Notes: generated by a model from the sequence alone, not told the origin. A stretch of DNA of 64,000 bases from Corynebacterium sp. CNJ-954 (GCF_001942345.1 NZ_MKKI01000022.1:186001-250000), one strand, 5' to 3'; counted from the first letter of the stretch, positions 33,313 through 42,343 are shown. Numbers and translations are program-made.

Positions 33313-33954
33313 GTGACCAAGGTGAAGGTGATGCTCATCGACGACCACCCGGTCGTCCGCGCCGGGCTGCGCGCGATCCTCGACGGCTTCGACGATGTCA
33401 CCGTCGTCGCTGAAGGTGCGGACGGCGCGGACGCCGCGCGTGCGCGGCACGTCGGGGCGGACGTCCTGGTCATGGATATCCAGATGCCGGGCACGGACGG
33501 GATCGCAGCCACACGGAGCAACACTGCCGCCGGTGGGCCGCCCGTTCTCATGCTGACCACCTACGACACCGGCAACCACATCATGGACGCTCTTGAAGCA
33601 GGAGCGACCGGCTACCTCCTCAAGGATGCCCCGGAGGACACGCTGCACCGGGCGGTGCTGGACACCGCCGCGGGTCGGCGAACCTTGTCACCGGACATCG
33701 CCGTGCGTCTCGCCGAGCAGGTCGGCCGTTCCGGCAGGACCGGCAGGGCCGGGACGGAAGCGCTGTCCTCCCGGGAAACCGAGATCCTTGAGGTGCTCGC
33801 CACCGGGGCCAGTAACCGTGAGCTGGCACGGCGCTTCGTGATCTCACTGGCAACTGTGAAGACTCATCTGATACATATTTATCAGAAGTTGGGGGTGGAG
33901 AATCGCACGGCTGCGGTGGCGGAAGCCCGGGCGCGCAGGCTGATCGAGGGGTGA
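33313..33954 (+). CDS. NarL/LuxR-family response regulator
   Basis: 213 residues. Receiver domain with phosphoacceptor Asp in VLVMDIQMPGTDGIAATR (about residue 55), the acidic pair in MLIDDHPVVRAGL and the Lys in LLKDAPEDTLHRAV. C-terminal LuxR HTH: LSSRETEILEVLATGASNREL, then VISLATVKTHLIHIYQKLGV. GTG start. It is the partner of the kinase at 32040-33305 and likely acts on the divergent ABC operon through the palindrome at 31987-32002. Its stop is 95 bp before sdhC. Confidence 0.93.
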   Translation: MTKVKVMLIDDHPVVRAGLRAILDGFDDVTVVAEGADGADAARARHVGADVLVMDIQMPGTDGIAATRSNTAAGGPPVLMLTTYDTGNHIMDALEAGATGYLLKDAPEDTLHRAVLDTAAGRRTLSPDIAVRLAEQVGRSGRTGRAGTEALSSRETEILEVLATGASNRELARRFVISLATVKTHLIHIYQKLGVENRTAAVAEARARRLIEG

Positions 33955-33967
33955 TCCGGTGGTCAGG

Positions 33968-33983
33968 TGTGATCTTATTCACG
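33968..33983 (+). promoter_or_regulatory. GlxR-like site upstream of sdhC
   Basis: TGTGA-TCTTAT-TCACG matches nine of ten conserved positions of the Crp/GlxR consensus TGTGA-N6-TCACA. In C. glutamicum, GlxR is a cAMP-responsive regulator acting at sdhCAB, so a site here, 67 bp before the start, is expected. Confidence 0.7.
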
Positions 33984-34025
33984 ACGACCGGGGTCGGTTG
34001 GTGCTTGCCACTATGAGGGTCGTAC

Positions 34026-34040
34026 AGTGTCTATGACACT
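34026..34040 (+). promoter_or_regulatory. Inverted repeat at sdhC ribosome site
   Basis: AGTGTC-TAT-GACACT ends at base 34040, immediately before the GGAGGTG ribosome site of sdhC. It could be a repressor operator or an mRNA hairpin that shields translation. No named regulator fits from sequence alone. Confidence 0.4.
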
Positions 34041-34049
34041 GGAGGTGCC

Positions 34050-34793
34050 ATGACTGTTAAATACGACGATCCCGCTGCAATCGAGCACGGGAAAATTTCC
34101 ATCAAACCGTTGAGGGAGAAGCCGGGCTTCCCCTCCTGGGCGATGAAGCTGACGATGGCCGTGACTGGCATCATCTTCGCCCTCTACGTCCTCGTCCACA
34201 TGGTCGGAAACCTGAAGGTTTACACAGGTGCCGACCACTTCAACGAGTACGCAGGCTTCCTGCGGAGCATCGGCGAGCCGCTCGTCCCGCACGAAGGCTT
34301 CCTGTGGATCGCCCGCGTGGTCCTGCTGGCCTCGCTGATCCTGCACGTGTGGTGTGCTTTCGCACTGAAGAAGCGGTCCCGCGAGTCCCGTGGCCGGTTC
34401 CGCCGCACGGCCAAGGTGAAGGGGTGGAACACCTTCACCGCCGGCTCCATGCTGGAGACCGGCATCATCCTGCTGCTGTTCATCATCTTCCACATCCTGG
34501 ACCTGACCATCGGTGCAGAACCGGCGGCAGCGACCGCGTTCGAGCACGGCGAGGTGTACGCCAACCTGGTGGCCTCCTTCGAGCGCCCGGGTGTGGCGAT
34601 CTTCTACATCCTGTGCATGGTCGTTCTCTTCCTGCACCTGAGCCACGGAATCTGGACCGCATCCTCTGACCTGGGCATCACCGGCCACCGGACCCGTCAG
34701 GTCATGCTGTGGATCGCCTACCTGCTGCCCGCGGTCGTCATGATCGGCAACATCTCCATCCCGCTGATGGTGATGTTCGGCGTGGTGGATTAG
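34050..34793 (+). CDS. sdhC: Succinate dehydrogenase cytochrome b558 subunit
   Basis: 247-residue fused membrane anchor (B. subtilis type, one polypeptide replacing SdhC and SdhD) with five helices binding two hemes b. Histidines expected as heme ligands occur in VLVHMVGNLKVY, SLILHVWCAF, FIIFHILDL and VLFLHLSHGIW. The ATG at 34050 has GGAGGTG just upstream. First gene of sdhCAB; 47 bases separate it from sdhA. The complex oxidises succinate and reduces menaquinone in the cytoplasmic membrane. Confidence 0.95.
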   Translation: MTVKYDDPAAIEHGKISIKPLREKPGFPSWAMKLTMAVTGIIFALYVLVHMVGNLKVYTGADHFNEYAGFLRSIGEPLVPHEGFLWIARVVLLASLILHVWCAFALKKRSRESRGRFRRTAKVKGWNTFTAGSMLETGIILLLFIIFHILDLTIGAEPAAATAFEHGEVYANLVASFERPGVAIFYILCMVVLFLHLSHGIWTASSDLGITGHRTRQVMLWIAYLLPAVVMIGNISIPLMVMFGVVD

Positions 34794-34840
34794 TCCCGGA
34801 CGTCAGCGAACAAAAGGGACCTAGGAAGAGAGAAGAGACT

Positions 34841-36877
34841 ATGGGAATCAGTAAGCCCCACCCGCACAACCAGACCCCGGACTTCAACTACGACGAGGCA
34901 CTGCAGGCCTTCGCCGCCCCGAAGTCCAAGGTGGACGGCGTGTCTGTCGGTAACGTCATCGGCGACAACGCCCCCCACGAGGTCGGCCAGCAGCAGCAGT
35001 GGCAGTTCGACAAGGAGCACTTCAAGCTCGTGTCGCCACTGAACCGCGCGAAGTTCCGCATCCTGATCGTCGGTACCGGCCTGGCCGGCGGCGCGGCAGC
35101 CGCGGCGCTCGGTGAGCTCGGTTACGACGTCAAGGTCTTCACGTACCACGACAGCCCCCGTCGCGCGCACTCCATCGCCGCGCAGGGTGGTGTGAACTCG
35201 TCACGGTCGAAGAAGCTGGACAACGACTCCACCTACAACCACACGAAGGATACCGTCAAGGGCGGTGACTACCGGTGCCGCGAGAACGACTGCTGGCGTC
35301 TGGCCATGGAGTCCGGCAAGGTCATCGACCACATGAACGCCATCGGTGCCCCGTTCTCCCGTGAGTACGGCGGAACCCTGGCGACCCGTTCCTTCGGTGG
35401 CGTGCAGGTCTCCCGTACCTACTACACCCGTGGACAGACCGGTCAGCAGCTGCAGCTGGCCACGACCTCGGCCCTGTACCGTCAGATCGGTGCCGGCAAC
35501 GTGGAGATCTTCACCCACTCCGACGTGCAGGACATCATCGTCGAGGACGGTGTGTGCAAGGGCATCGTCACCCGCAACATCATCACCGGCGAGCTGTCGA
35601 CCCACACGGGTCACGCCACGGTGCTGGCCACCGGCGGGTACGGCAACGTGTACCACATGTCCACGCTGGCCAAGAACTCCAACGCCAGTGCGATCATGCG
35701 TGCCTACGAGCAGGGCGCCTACATGGCGTCCCCGTCCTTCGTGCAGTTCCACCCGACCGGCCTGCCGGTCAACTCGGACTGGCAGTCCAAGACCATCCTG
35801 ATGTCCGAGTCGCTGCGTAACGACGGCCGTATCTGGACGCCCACCACCAAGGGCGACGAGCGCCACCCCAACGACATCCCCGAGGACGAGCGCGACTACT
35901 TCCTCGAGCGTCGGTACCCGGCGTTCGGCAACCTGGTCCCGCGCGACATCGCCTCCCGTGCGAACGCGCAGCAGATCAACGCCGGTTACGGCGTCGGTCC
36001 GAAGAAGAACTCGGTGTACCTGGACCTCACCCATGCGATCGCGAAGCTGGGCGAGGACACCATCCGTGAGCGTTACTCCAACCTCATCCAGATGTACGAG
36101 GAGGCCATCGGTGACGACGCGTACAAGGAGCCGATGCGCATCGCCCCGACCTGCCACTACACCATGGGCGGGTTGTGGACCGACTTCCACGAGATGACCT
36201 CCATCCCCGGGCTCTTCTGCTCCGGTGAGTCGTCCTGGATGTACCACGGTGCGAACCGTCTGGGAGCGAACTCCCTGCTGTCGTCGTCCGTGGAAGGCTG
36301 GTTCACCCTGCCTTTCACCGTCCCGAACTACCTGGCGCCCCTGCTGGGCCAGGACGCCCCGGACACTGACTCGGAGGCCGCCCAGGCCGCCCTGAAGCGG
36401 ACCGAGGAGCGCATCGACAAGATCCTCAGCATCCGCGGCCCCAACCCGCACGGCGCAGAGTACTACCACCGTCAGCTCGGTGAGATCCTCTACCGCTGCT
36501 GCGGCGTGGCCCGCACCGTCGAGGGAATGCAGTCCGGCATCGACGAGATCCGGAAGGTCCGCGCGGACTTCTGGGAGAACGTCTTCGTGCCCGGCGGCAA
36601 GGACGAGATGAACCAGCAGCTCGAGAACGCCATCCGCGTCGCCGACTACCTGGATCTCGGTGAGCTCATGTGCGTCGACGCCCTCGACCGCGACGAGTCC
36701 TGTGGCGCGCACTACCGCGAGGATCACCTCGACGAGGACGGCGAAGCCGAGCGTAACGACGACGAGTGGTGCTTCGTCTCCGCCTGGGAGCCGGGCGAGA
36801 AGCCGGAGACCTTCGTCCGTCACTCGGAGCCGCTGTACTTTGACCGCATCCCGCTGATGACAAGGAACTACAAGTAA
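34841..36877 (+). CDS. sdhA: Succinate dehydrogenase flavoprotein subunit
   Basis: 678 residues. FAD-binding motif ILIVGTGLAGGAAAAALGEL (about 72-92), the flavinylation His in SPRRAHSIAAQGGVNSSR (about 108), the substrate loop with HPTGLPVNSDW, and catalytic PTCHYTMGGLWTD around residue 440. An N-terminal extension of about 70 residues, long relative to E. coli SdhA, is usual in corynebacteria. ATG at 34841 is preceded by purine-rich GGAAGAGAGAAGAG. Its TAA overlaps the sdhB start. No damage to any active-site motif. Confidence 0.97.
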   Translation: MGISKPHPHNQTPDFNYDEALQAFAAPKSKVDGVSVGNVIGDNAPHEVGQQQQWQFDKEHFKLVSPLNRAKFRILIVGTGLAGGAAAAALGELGYDVKVFTYHDSPRRAHSIAAQGGVNSSRSKKLDNDSTYNHTKDTVKGGDYRCRENDCWRLAMESGKVIDHMNAIGAPFSREYGGTLATRSFGGVQVSRTYYTRGQTGQQLQLATTSALYRQIGAGNVEIFTHSDVQDIIVEDGVCKGIVTRNIITGELSTHTGHATVLATGGYGNVYHMSTLAKNSNASAIMRAYEQGAYMASPSFVQFHPTGLPVNSDWQSKTILMSESLRNDGRIWTPTTKGDERHPNDIPEDERDYFLERRYPAFGNLVPRDIASRANAQQINAGYGVGPKKNSVYLDLTHAIAKLGEDTIRERYSNLIQMYEEAIGDDAYKEPMRIAPTCHYTMGGLWTDFHEMTSIPGLFCSGESSWMYHGANRLGANSLLSSSVEGWFTLPFTVPNYLAPLLGQDAPDTDSEAAQAALKRTEERIDKILSIRGPNPHGAEYYHRQLGEILYRCCGVARTVEGMQSGIDEIRKVRADFWENVFVPGGKDEMNQQLENAIRVADYLDLGELMCVDALDRDESCGAHYREDHLDEDGEAERNDDEWCFVSAWEPGEKPETFVRHSEPLYFDRIPLMTRNYK

Positions 36878-37626
36878 TGAAACTGCATCTTGAGATCTGG
36901 CGTCAGGCGGACCACACCTCGGAGGGCCACTTCGAGTCGGTGGACGTCCCCGATGCCGAACAGGAAATGTCCATTCTGGAACTCCTCGACCACGTCAACT
37001 CGACGTACGTCGAAGACGGCAAGGAGCCCTTCGCCTTCGCCTCGGACTGCCGTGAAGGCATCTGCGGCACCTGTGGCCTGATGGTCAACGGCCGTCCGCA
37101 CGGTCCGGACAAGAACAAGCCGGCCTGCCAGCAGCGTCTGTACAGCTTCAACGACGGTGACAGCATCAAGCTCGAGCCGCTGCGTTCCGCGGCATACCCG
37201 GTGATCAAGGACATGGTCGTCGACCGTTCCGCACTGGACCGCGTCATGGAGAAGGGTGGCTTCGTGTCCATGGCCGCCGGTACCGCCCCGGACGCCGACA
37301 GCCTGCTGGTCAACCACGAGGACGCCGAGCTGGCCCTCGACCACGCCGCCTGCATCGGTTGCGGTGCCTGCGTGGCCGCCTGCCCGAACGGTGCATCCCA
37401 CCTGTTCACCGGCGCGAAGCTGGTGCACATGACCCTGTCTCCGCTGGGTCGCCAGGAGCGTGGACGTCGGGCGAAGAACATGGTCGACGAGGCTGAGGGT
37501 ACCTTCGGCCCCTGCTCCCTCTACGGTGAGTGCGCTGACGTGTGCCCGGCGGGTATCCCGCTGACCGCTGTCGCCGCGATCACCAAGGAGCGCGCCCGCG
37601 CCGCGATCCGCGGCAAGGCAGACTAG
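36877..37626 (+). CDS. sdhB: Succinate dehydrogenase iron-sulfur subunit
   Basis: 249 residues. [2Fe-2S] ligands in CREGICGTCGLMVNG plus the later Cys in KPACQQRL; [4Fe-4S] and [3Fe-4S] ligands in CIGCGACVAACPNG and CSLYGECADVCPAGIPL. It passes electrons from SdhA flavin to the membrane quinone site. Start ATG at 36877 shares a base with the sdhA stop (TAATG), so translation is coupled. No obvious terminator directly follows; 118 bases lead to the next gene, with TAGAAT (about 37681) as a possible promoter. Confidence 0.97.
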   Translation: MKLHLEIWRQADHTSEGHFESVDVPDAEQEMSILELLDHVNSTYVEDGKEPFAFASDCREGICGTCGLMVNGRPHGPDKNKPACQQRLYSFNDGDSIKLEPLRSAAYPVIKDMVVDRSALDRVMEKGGFVSMAAGTAPDADSLLVNHEDAELALDHAACIGCGACVAACPNGASHLFTGAKLVHMTLSPLGRQERGRRAKNMVDEAEGTFGPCSLYGECADVCPAGIPLTAVAAITKERARAAIRGKAD

Positions 37627-37744
37627 TCCGCCACCCGGATTCCCCAGGGCACGAGTAGGCCCCCGCCTACACCCGTGCGCTAGAATCATGATGTCGCCCG
37701 GGACCGACGTCCCCGGGGAGTACCGAAGGATGAGAGAAGAACCG

Positions 37745-38079
37745 ATGATGTTTCCGCATTCAGATACCAAGGGTGAGCACTCGGCGTCACCGGAGTACCT
37801 CGAGGCTATGTCCCCTCCAGCTGGGACGCGCCGCATTCGTCGCTGCAGCGCGGCGTGACCTGGATGTCCATGGGACTGCTGGTCGCGGCCGTCGCCATCA
37901 TGGGCATCGGGATCTTCGGGTTCGCCGCCTACAGTGTCGACGCCCAGGAGCACGGTGTCACCATCGGCATCGTCGGCTGGGCAGTCGGTGTGGTTCTCCT
38001 CCTCGCCTCTTTCCTCGGTATCCGCATCGGTCGCCGCGGCACCCGCGAGTACCGTAAACAGACCGGTCGGGTGTACTGA
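37745..38079 (+). CDS. Small two-helix membrane protein (frameshifted)
   Basis: In the first frame the ORF starts at ATG 37745 (MMFPHSDTKGEHSASPEYLE) and hits a stop at 37857. In the frame one base on, the protein continues YVPSSWDAPHSSLQRGVTWM, then two membrane helices (MSMGLLVAAVAIMGIGIFGF and IGIVGWAVGVVLLLASFLGI) and a basic end. One added G in GAGGC near 37806 gives EYLEGYVPSSWDAP and a 111-residue protein. A separate start at 37855-37870 would leave a 70-residue protein. Family unknown; it occupies the post-sdhB position where small membrane proteins are common in corynebacteria. As printed it is broken. Confidence 0.65.
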
Positions 38080-38104
38080 CCGATCCTGCGCCTCCAGCGC
38101 TCTT

Positions 38105-38149
38105 CAGCCCCCTGATTCCCGTCCACGTCCCCGGGCGGGCAGGGGGCTG
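38105..38149 (+). terminator. Hairpin after small membrane protein
   Basis: Perfect 10-bp stem CAGCCCCCTG/CAGGGGGCTG with a 25-base loop, 26 bases past the stop. No T-run. Confidence 0.5.
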
Positions 38150-38196
38150 AGGCATGTCCGCGTGGAATGTCCTCCACAGGTGGAATAATGGGCCCG

Positions 38197-39516
38197 GTGA
38201 TGTCCCCCATCGACAACAGTCCCACCAACGACCGACTCGCAGTTCCCGGACCATCACCGGAATCCGAGGCGGAGCGTCGCCGTGACCTGCGCCGCCACAA
38301 GGCCTTCGCCACCAGCCTGCTGGTGGTCGCCACCGTGATCTACCTGGTCTGCCGGTGGTTGGAGGCCACCGGCAGAGACGCCGGTTGGACGGGCTACGTC
38401 CGGGCCGCCAGCGAGGCCGGCATGGTCGGAGCGCTGGCTGACTGGTTCGCGGTCACCGCACTGTTCCGGCATCCGCTGCGTATCCCGATCCCCCACACCG
38501 CGATCATCAAGCGCAAGAAGGACCAGGTGGGGCACGCACTCAGCTCTTTCGTCGGAGAGAACTTCCTCAATGCCGCGTTGATCACCGACAAACTCCGTCA
38601 GGCCAGGATCCCGGAACGTGCCGCCGACTGGGTGTTGGACCAGGGAGGCGCGGAACGCACCGGTGCCGAGGCATCCCGGTTGATCGACCTCGTGGTCAAC
38701 GGGGTGGATCCGAGGGAAGCAGAACAGCTGCTGCGGACACTGGTGATCGACAAAGTCTCCGAGCCGACCTGGGGGCCTCCACTGGGGCGAGGACTGGAGC
38801 AGCTCATCAGCGAGGGCCGCACCGAGCCCGTGGTCGACGCCGTGGTCGTCTGGTTGGACGACAAAGCCCGGGACAGTGAGGAGCTCATCGTCCGGCTCCT
38901 GGACGAACGTACGCCTACCTGGGCGCCCCGGTTCGTCCGCGACCTGGTCGGCGACAAGGTCTACCGGGAGGTCGTGCAGTTCACCGGCGACGTGCGCGGC
39001 AATCCGGAGCACGAGGCCAGGCACGCGATCCGCCGGTTCATCAGCCAGCTCGCCCGCGACCTGCAGCACGACCCGGCGATGATCACCCGGGTGGAGAACC
39101 TCAAGGGCGACATCATGAACTCCCCGACGGTGCAGGCGCTGCCCGGTGCGTTGTGGGAGTCGGTACGGTCCACGCTGACGACGATGGCACGGGACGAGAA
39201 CTCCGTGCTGCGGACGAAGATCGTCACCTGGGTGTCGGATTTCGCCACCCGTGTCCGCACGGAGGAGGAGCTTCGGGCCTCGTTGGAGAAGCGCCTCGTG
39301 GGGGCTGCGTCCTACCTGGCGGAGAACTACGCGGGAGAGGTCACCGGGATCATCGGTGAGACCGTGGAGCGTTGGGACGCCGACGAGGCCAGCGACCGGA
39401 TCGAGTTGATGGTCGGCAAGGACCTCCAGTTCATCCGGGTGAACGGTACCGTGGTCGGGTCGCTGGCCGGGTTGACGATCTACACCGTGTCGGAAATCTT
39501 GTTCACGCTGTTCTGA
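38197..39516 (+). CDS. DUF445 family membrane protein
   Basis: About 439 residues. DUF445 proteins (YjiN-like) have N- and C-terminal membrane helices around a long helical soluble region. Here the helix FATSLLVVATVIYLVCRWLE is followed by the hallmark GMVGALADWFAVTALFRHPL (about 65-85), then HTAIIKRKKDQVGHALSSFV. The last helix is VGSLAGLTIYTVSEILFTLF. Start is uncertain: GTG 38197, ATG 38188 and ATG 38200 are in frame; 38197 lies seven bases after AATAAT (38184-38189), as in the leaderless genes nearby. Function unknown. A short gap leads to the DUF2516 gene. Confidence 0.85.
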   Translation: MMSPIDNSPTNDRLAVPGPSPESEAERRRDLRRHKAFATSLLVVATVIYLVCRWLEATGRDAGWTGYVRAASEAGMVGALADWFAVTALFRHPLRIPIPHTAIIKRKKDQVGHALSSFVGENFLNAALITDKLRQARIPERAADWVLDQGGAERTGAEASRLIDLVVNGVDPREAEQLLRTLVIDKVSEPTWGPPLGRGLEQLISEGRTEPVVDAVVVWLDDKARDSEELIVRLLDERTPTWAPRFVRDLVGDKVYREVVQFTGDVRGNPEHEARHAIRRFISQLARDLQHDPAMITRVENLKGDIMNSPTVQALPGALWESVRSTLTTMARDENSVLRTKIVTWVSDFATRVRTEEELRASLEKRLVGAASYLAENYAGEVTGIIGETVERWDADEASDRIELMVGKDLQFIRVNGTVVGSLAGLTIYTVSEILFTLF

Positions 39517-39549
39517 GAGCCGGGTGGGAGTCCGATAGACTGGATCACC

Positions 39550-39852
39550 ATGAATGACTTCCTCACCCTGGCCTTCTACTCCGTGAACATGCTTCAGTGG
39601 GTCTTCCTGGCCCTCGTGGTCATCGCGGCGGTCTGGGGTGCGATCCAGGTAGCGATGACCAGGGATGACGCCTTCACGGTCATCGACCGGTCGAAGCAGA
39701 ACTGGCTGCTGCTGCTCGGTGGCTCCGCCCTGGGTGTGCTGTTGCTCGGGACAGTGATCTCCATGGTCTGGATCGTCGGCGCCGTGATCGTGGGAATCTA
39801 CTGGCAGGACATCCGTCCGTCCATCCGTGACGTGCTCGGCAACGCCCAGTGA
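39550..39852 (+). CDS. DUF2516 family membrane protein
   Basis: 100 residues with two to three helices: FLTLAFYSVNMLQWVFLALV, WLLLLGGSALGVLLLGTVIS and IVGAVIVGIYWQDIRPSIRD. The AFTVIDRSKQNWL motif between them is characteristic of actinobacterial DUF2516. TAGACT (39535-39540) lies nine bases before the ATG. Its TGA overlaps the GTG of the DeoC-like gene, so the two are coupled. Role unknown. Confidence 0.85.
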   Translation: MNDFLTLAFYSVNMLQWVFLALVVIAAVWGAIQVAMTRDDAFTVIDRSKQNWLLLLGGSALGVLLLGTVISMVWIVGAVIVGIYWQDIRPSIRDVLGNAQ

Positions 39853-40478
39853 CCTCCGCGAGTTCTGTCCGCGGGCCGTGGCTCGAAGCGACCCTGCTCG
39901 ACCCCACCTGCACCCGTGCTGATGCGACTGCCCTGCTTGAACGGGCGATGGCTCACGACTGCACGTCGGTGTGCCTTCCGCCCACGATGTTCCCCCTGCG
40001 TGACGTGCCGGAGGGACTGCGTCTGGTGTCGGTCGCCGGCTATCCGACGGGCAAGCACCATCCCCTGGTCAAGGCCAGCGAAGCACATATGGCTGTCGTC
40101 AACGGAGCCCACGAGGCCCACGTCGTCCTCGACCCCGCGAATGTCGTTGCGGGCGACAGCAACGCCATGATCAGTGAGATCGTCACCCTGCGCGAGGCTG
40201 TTCCCTATCCGGCGCGGTTACGGGTCGCCGTCGGCCAGACGCCGGTGGACGACGCGCACCTGGAGGCTTTCTGCCGTGCCGCGGTGACGGCGGGCGCGGA
40301 CGTCGTCGTGGTGGACGTCGTAGAGCAGATACCCGTTGCGGTCGCGGCGGTGACGGGCTCGGCACTGTCGGTGGTGTACGCCCTCCACGACGCCGAACCC
40401 CCGGCGGTCGACCTGCACGCGGTTCGTGAGGCGGGAGCTGTGGGAGCCAGCATGCCCGTGGAACTGATTCAGGAGTAG
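39849..40478 (+). CDS. DeoC-like (deoxyribose-phosphate aldolase fold) protein lacking catalytic Lys
   Basis: 209-residue protein whose first half is recognisably DeoC/DERA: LEATLLDPTCTRADATALLE, CTSVCLPPTMFPLRDVPEG, VSVAGYPTGKHHPLVKASEA. In the second half the Schiff-base Lys motif (VKTSTG in active enzymes) is replaced by GADVVVVDVVEQIP. The second Lys (VGVKASGG) aligns with LSVVYALHD, and the Asp of DMVINIG aligns with HVVLDPAN. All three key residues appear lost, so aldolase activity is doubtful. GTG start overlaps the DUF2516 stop. The last ten bases overlap the convergent ligase gene. The deoC symbol would mislead. Confidence 0.75.
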   Translation: MTSASSVRGPWLEATLLDPTCTRADATALLERAMAHDCTSVCLPPTMFPLRDVPEGLRLVSVAGYPTGKHHPLVKASEAHMAVVNGAHEAHVVLDPANVVAGDSNAMISEIVTLREAVPYPARLRVAVGQTPVDDAHLEAFCRAAVTAGADVVVVDVVEQIPVAVAAVTGSALSVVYALHDAEPPAVDLHAVREAGAVGASMPVELIQE

Positions 40479-42343
40479 TTCGCCTCCACCTGGTCGGCGA
40501 AGTTCGCGGCCACGGGCTTGCGGCGTAGTTTCAGTGACGGAGTCAGCTCCGCGTTCTCGACGGTGAGATCACGGGGGAGGATCTGGAACCGTTTGACCTG
40601 CTCCCATCGATTCAGCGATGAATTCAGCTCATCGATGTAGCCCTGCACCAGCGTCCTCGTCCGGGGGTCGGCGGCCACGCGGGCGTAGCCGCCGTCAACG
40701 CCGGTACGCTGCGCCCACGCCAGCAACGCGTCCTCGTCCAGTGCCACCAGTGCGCTCACGTAGGGGCGCCCTTCGCCGATGACAACCAGGTTCGAGGCGA
40801 CCGGGCACAGTCCCTTGAATTCAGCTTCCATGAGTGCCGGTGCCACGTACTTGCCGTTGGAGGTCTTGAACAGTTCCTTCTTGCGGTCGGTGATCCGCAC
40901 GAACCCGTCCTCGTCCATGTCCCCGATGTCCCCGGTGTGCATCCAGCCGTCCTCGGACAGAGCTTCGGCGGTGGCCTCCGGATTGTTGTGGTACCCGTCC
41001 ATCACCCCGGCGCAGCGGAAGAGAATCTCGCCGTCCTCGGCGATCCGCAGGTCCACGCCGTCCAGAGGACGTCCGATCCATCCGGCGCGGTAGGCGTTCG
41101 GCATCCCCAGGCAGGAGCCGCCGCCGGACTCGGTCATTCCGTAGGCCTCCAGGATGATCATCCCTGCGGCACCGAACCACCGGGAAATGTCGGTGTTGAG
41201 GGCGGCGGACCCGGAGATGAAGTAGCGGATCCGCCCTCCGAAACGTTCCCGGACCGTGGAGAAGACCAGTCGGTCGGCCAGACGGGCCTGGATGCGGTCC
41301 CACCGGGTCGCGGTCGTGCTGCCGTCACCGTGGTCGGCGTCGAAGACCTTCACTCCCACCCGGCTGGCCCAGTGGAACAGCTTCTCCCGGACGCGCAGGG
41401 GGCCAGGGTCATCGGCCATCATGGTGACGATGCCGTTGTAGGCTTTCTCGAATATCCGGGGCGCGGACCCCATGAAGGTGGGGCGGACGACTGGGAGGTT
41501 GGACACGATACGGTCGACCCGACCGTCGATGGCTGTCTCGAAGCCGAGGTGGACCGGCATCATCAGCAGCAGTTTCCCCATCACGTGCGACAGAGGAAGC
41601 CACAGGAACTGCTTGTCGTCGATGGTCAGTACGTCCTCGGGGGACGTCCGGCGCAACGTGCCCTCCATAGCCAGGACCTCGAAGACCAGGACGCGGTGGG
41701 GGAGAAGCACCCCTTTGGGGCGCCCGGTGGTTCCGGAGGTGTAGATCAGGGTGGCGAGGTCGTCGAGGTCGGTGTCGTCGATGCGCGCGTCGATCTCCCC
41801 GGGATGTGAGCCGAGTCTTTCCCTGCCACGACGTCGCAGGTCATCCATGCTGATCACCCACCCGCGGTCAGCACCGTCGGGGAGTGCGTCGTCGAGGACG
41901 ACCACTGTGTGGACTTTCGGCAGTGCCGGGCGGAGACCGGTGATCTTGGCCAGCTGGGCAGCGTCCTCGACGAAGACGACGGTGCTGTCTGAGTCATCGA
42001 GGATGAAGCGGACGTCTTCGGCGAGCGTGGTGGGGAAGACGGTCACAGTGGCGGCAGCGGCGAATACGATGCCGTAGTCCGCCAGAGCCCACTCGTAGCG
42101 GGTCGTGCTGGCGATGGCCACGCGCTGCTCGGCCTGGACACCCAGGGAGATCAGCCCGGCACCGACCTCGGCGGCCTGGGTGCCGACCTCTCCCCATGTC
42201 AACGTGGTCCAGTTTTCCTCTGTGCCGTCGGTGACGGGGTAGCTGTAGGCACGGCGGTCCGGGGTCTCGGTGATGCGTTTGCGCAGCATGTGTCCGGTGG
42301 AGCGGATCGGAGGATCGAAGGTGGTGACGTCAGCGGTGGTCAT
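40469..42343 (-). CDS. Long-chain acyl-CoA synthetase (AMP-forming), paralogue 2
   Basis: 624-residue FadD15-type ligase activating a carboxylic acid to its CoA thioester with ATP. P-loop LIYTSGTTGRPKGVLLPH (about residue 190-207), substrate/adenine region IRYFISGSAALN and EAYGMTESGGGSC (about 400), DGEILFRCAG then the hinge DRKKELFKTSNGKYVAP (about 510). The start ATG at 42341-42343 overlaps the upstream ligase gene by 14 bp. Sequence patches of about 80 bp are identical to the neighbouring paralogue (for example 41296-41378 versus 43186-43268), pointing to duplication or gene conversion. Last gene of the cluster. Confidence 0.9.
   Translation of the reverse strand: MTTADVTTFDPPIRSTGHMLRKRITETPDRRAYSYPVTDGTEENWTTLTWGEVGTQAAEVGAGLISLGVQAEQRVAIASTTRYEWALADYGIVFAAAATVTVFPTTLAEDVRFILDDSDSTVVFVEDAAQLAKITGLRPALPKVHTVVVLDDALPDGADRGWVISMDDLRRRGRERLGSHPGEIDARIDDTDLDDLATLIYTSGTTGRPKGVLLPHRVLVFEVLAMEGTLRRTSPEDVLTIDDKQFLWLPLSHVMGKLLLMMPVHLGFETAIDGRVDRIVSNLPVVRPTFMGSAPRIFEKAYNGIVTMMADDPGPLRVREKLFHWASRVGVKVFDADHGDGSTTATRWDRIQARLADRLVFSTVRERFGGRIRYFISGSAALNTDISRWFGAAGMIILEAYGMTESGGGSCLGMPNAYRAGWIGRPLDGVDLRIAEDGEILFRCAGVMDGYHNNPEATAEALSEDGWMHTGDIGDMDEDGFVRITDRKKELFKTSNGKYVAPALMEAEFKGLCPVASNLVVIGEGRPYVSALVALDEDALLAWAQRTGVDGGYARVAADPRTRTLVQGYIDELNSSLNRWEQVKRFQILPRDLTVENAELTPSLKLRRKPVAANFADQVEANYS

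Noticed and set aside
35201..36823. 540-codon ORF antisense to sdhA
   Set aside because: Shadow frame of a highly expressed gene with strong codon bias.
37773..38057. 94-codon alternative plus-strand frame after sdhB
   Set aside because: Arg/His-rich product; the frame with two membrane helices is clearly the coding one.
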